Assembly (NCBI GenBank): GCA_001556125.1
Contig: LSIG01000001.1
Span: 1 to 18,869, forward strand
Source of the DNA: Rhizobiales bacterium CCH10-E5
GTDB lineage: Bacteria > Pseudomonadota > Alphaproteobacteria > Rhizobiales > Beijerinckiaceae
DNA length: 18,869 nucleotides
Direction: 5' to 3'
A model generated the notes under the pieces. That model worked only from the letters and a program-made list of their open reading frames with translations, made no database searches and was not told the origin of the DNA. Shown here piece by piece: positions 17,801-18,869 of the stretch. Position numbers and translations under genes: made by a program. Each line of letters starts with the position of its first letter. Within the stretch, counting starts at the first letter, position 1.

Positions 17801-18760
17801 ATGCGCATTTTAATAACCGGATCGGCGGGGTTCGTCGCACCGTACATCGCAGATGCCCTTCGCGCCCTGGCACCTCACGACTGCGACGTGGTGCAGACCG
17901 TCCGTAAGACCGGCCAGACCACAATTCCCGGTGTTTACAACCTCGACATCGAGGACGCCGAGGCGGTTCGCAGTTGTGTCCAGACGGCCCGCCCGACGCA
18001 TGTCGTTCACCTGGCGGCGGTGTCGTCGCCACACGCGGCCGGAGCGGATCCCGATCTCGCCTGGCGCGTCAATGTCGGCGGGACGCTCAGCATCGCGCGA
18101 GCCATCCTCGAGTATCAGCCGGACTGCACTCTGCTATTCGCGGGCTCGGGCCAAGTGTATGGCGAGACCGCCAAGCTGAACAGGGCGATGACGGAGACCG
18201 ACGTCATAGCTCCCGTCAGCGACTATGCCGTCACCAAGGCAGCCGCAGACCTCGCTCTCGGCGCGCTGGCAACCAAGGGACTGCGTTGCGTCCGGTTCCG
18301 GCCCTTCAACCACACCGGCGTGGGTCAGACCGAAGATTTCGTGCTGCCGAGCTTCGCCGCGCAGATTGCACGCATTGAGGCCGGGATGAGCCCGCCCGTG
18401 ATCCGTGTTGGCAATCTCGATGTCGAGCGCGACTTCCTCGACGTTCGTGATGTAGCTGAAGCTTATGCCCATGCGGTGCTGCGCAGCGACGATATTCCGC
18501 CCGGCACGATCCTCAACATCGCGTCGGGGCGTCCCCAGCGTATCGGCGCGCTGCTCGACACGCTGCTGGCCTGCAGCACCGTCCCTATCTCTGTGGAACA
18601 GGACAAGACGCGGATGCGAGGCAACGAGACTCCCCGCTTCTTTGGCGATGCAGGACGGGCGAAGGCCGTCCTCGAATGGGCGCCTCGACGTGAATTTAGC
18701 ACAGTTCTACAACAACTTTTACAGGCCGCGCGCAGCAGCCTTTCTGGAGCGATCACTTGA
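17801..18760 (+). CDS. rmd: GDP-4-keto-6-deoxy-D-mannose reductase (GDP-D-rhamnose synthase)
   Basis: A 319-residue extended-SDR protein that reduces the Gmd product at C4 to give GDP-D-rhamnose. The cofactor loop is TGSAGFV (6-12), the serine is in AGSGQVYG (114-121), and the catalytic pair is Y142 and K146 in SDYAVTK. FNHTGVGQTEDFVLPSFA (169-186), the VGNLDVERDFLDVRDV region (203-218) and NIASGRP (239-245) are closely Rmd-like. A13 replaces the third glycine of the usual GxxGxxG loop, a tolerable but notable change. The ATG is preceded by GGAG at 17788-17791 (9-base spacer); a closer GAGG lies almost against the start codon. Fcl/WcaG-type fucose synthase is less likely, since its signature motifs are absent. 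It completes the GDP-D-rhamnose pathway with manB, manC and gmd. Confidence 0.88.
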   Translation: MRILITGSAGFVAPYIADALRALAPHDCDVVQTVRKTGQTTIPGVYNLDIEDAEAVRSCVQTARPTHVVHLAAVSSPHAAGADPDLAWRVNVGGTLSIARAILEYQPDCTLLFAGSGQVYGETAKLNRAMTETDVIAPVSDYAVTKAAADLALGALATKGLRCVRFRPFNHTGVGQTEDFVLPSFAAQIARIEAGMSPPVIRVGNLDVERDFLDVRDVAEAYAHAVLRSDDIPPGTILNIASGRPQRIGALLDTLLACSTVPISVEQDKTRMRGNETPRFFGDAGRAKAVLEWAPRREFSTVLQQLLQAARSSLSGAIT

Positions 18761-18773
18761 GCGCGGCTGCCAG

Positions 18774-18787
18774 CATTCCGGCGAATG
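18774..18787 (+). terminator. Possible short hairpin after rmd
   Basis: CATTC (18774-18778) pairs with GAATG (18783-18787) around a CGGC loop, 13 bases after the rmd stop. The stem is short and there is no T-run, so it is a weak candidate. Confidence 0.2.
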
Positions 18788-18814
18788 GAGCATCAGTGAG
18801 CCCCTACGGGCCTT

Positions 18815-18869
18815 TGAACCGCCCCGGCTTCACCGGAGGCCATTTGGTTTAAGTCACGCCGCCATTTGC
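18815..18869 (-). mobile_element. Partial insertion-sequence terminus, IS3-like
   Basis: From 18815 (TGAACCGCCCCGG on the plus strand) the sequence resembles, from memory, the terminal inverted repeat of IS3-type elements of alphaproteobacteria, with the outer end facing rmd. On the minus strand a frame ending QMAA-stop closes at 18854, leaving about 39 bases to the tip, as expected for the 3' end of a transposase gene. The rest lies beyond the window. The element cannot be confirmed without the other end. Confidence 0.45.

Overview
This is a GC-rich chromosomal segment. Its gene style and protein families suggest an alphaproteobacterium of the order Hyphomicrobiales, and Bosea-like is my best guess; no rRNA or other marker gene is present to prove it. 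I saw no tRNA, rRNA, CRISPR array, phage module or replication origin. The central theme is a surface-polysaccharide locus that appears to make GDP-D-rhamnose and export a D-rhamnose-containing O-antigen or capsule through an ABC transporter.

Left flank (1-4373). Two GC-rich palindromes in inverted orientation (1-48 and 95-139) precede a two-gene operon: a ketopantoate-reductase-family protein and an overlapping short-chain dehydrogenase. A doubtful 55-residue basic helical ORF follows. Then comes a minus-strand, full-length glutamine-dependent NAD+ synthetase (nadE). These look like housekeeping or general metabolic genes unrelated to the polysaccharide.

Polysaccharide locus (4571-18760). 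The first plus-strand block holds a family 2 glycosyltransferase, phosphomannomutase (manB) and the bifunctional mannose-6-P isomerase/GDP-mannose pyrophosphorylase (manC). A minus-strand block follows. Transcription order is a small helical ORF (possible remnant), a 1098-residue protein with two GT4 glycosyltransferase modules plus extra domains, and a polytopic membrane protein of GT-C type whose start overlaps the preceding stop. The second plus-strand block has GDP-mannose 4,6-dehydratase (gmd), a 780-base stretch without a convincing gene, the transporter permease and ATPase (wzm, wzt), and GDP-4-keto-6-deoxy-D-mannose reductase (rmd).

How they work together (inference from family knowledge): the ManC isomerase domain makes mannose-6-P from fructose-6-P, ManB makes mannose-1-P, and ManC makes GDP-mannose. 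Gmd then makes GDP-4-keto-6-deoxy-mannose, and Rmd reduces it to GDP-D-rhamnose. The GT2 and tandem GT4 proteins would assemble the chain on a lipid carrier in the cytoplasm, and Wzm/Wzt would export it. The set parallels the common-polysaccharide (A-band) locus of Pseudomonas aeruginosa, but with a two-module glycosyltransferase and a Wzt that lacks the long C-terminal carbohydrate-binding domain. The GT-C-like membrane protein could decorate the chain on the periplasmic side.

Right edge. From about 18815 the sequence looks like the terminus of an insertion sequence (IS3-like by memory), with a minus-strand stop codon just inside it. The locus therefore appears to be bounded by, or interrupted by, a mobile element.
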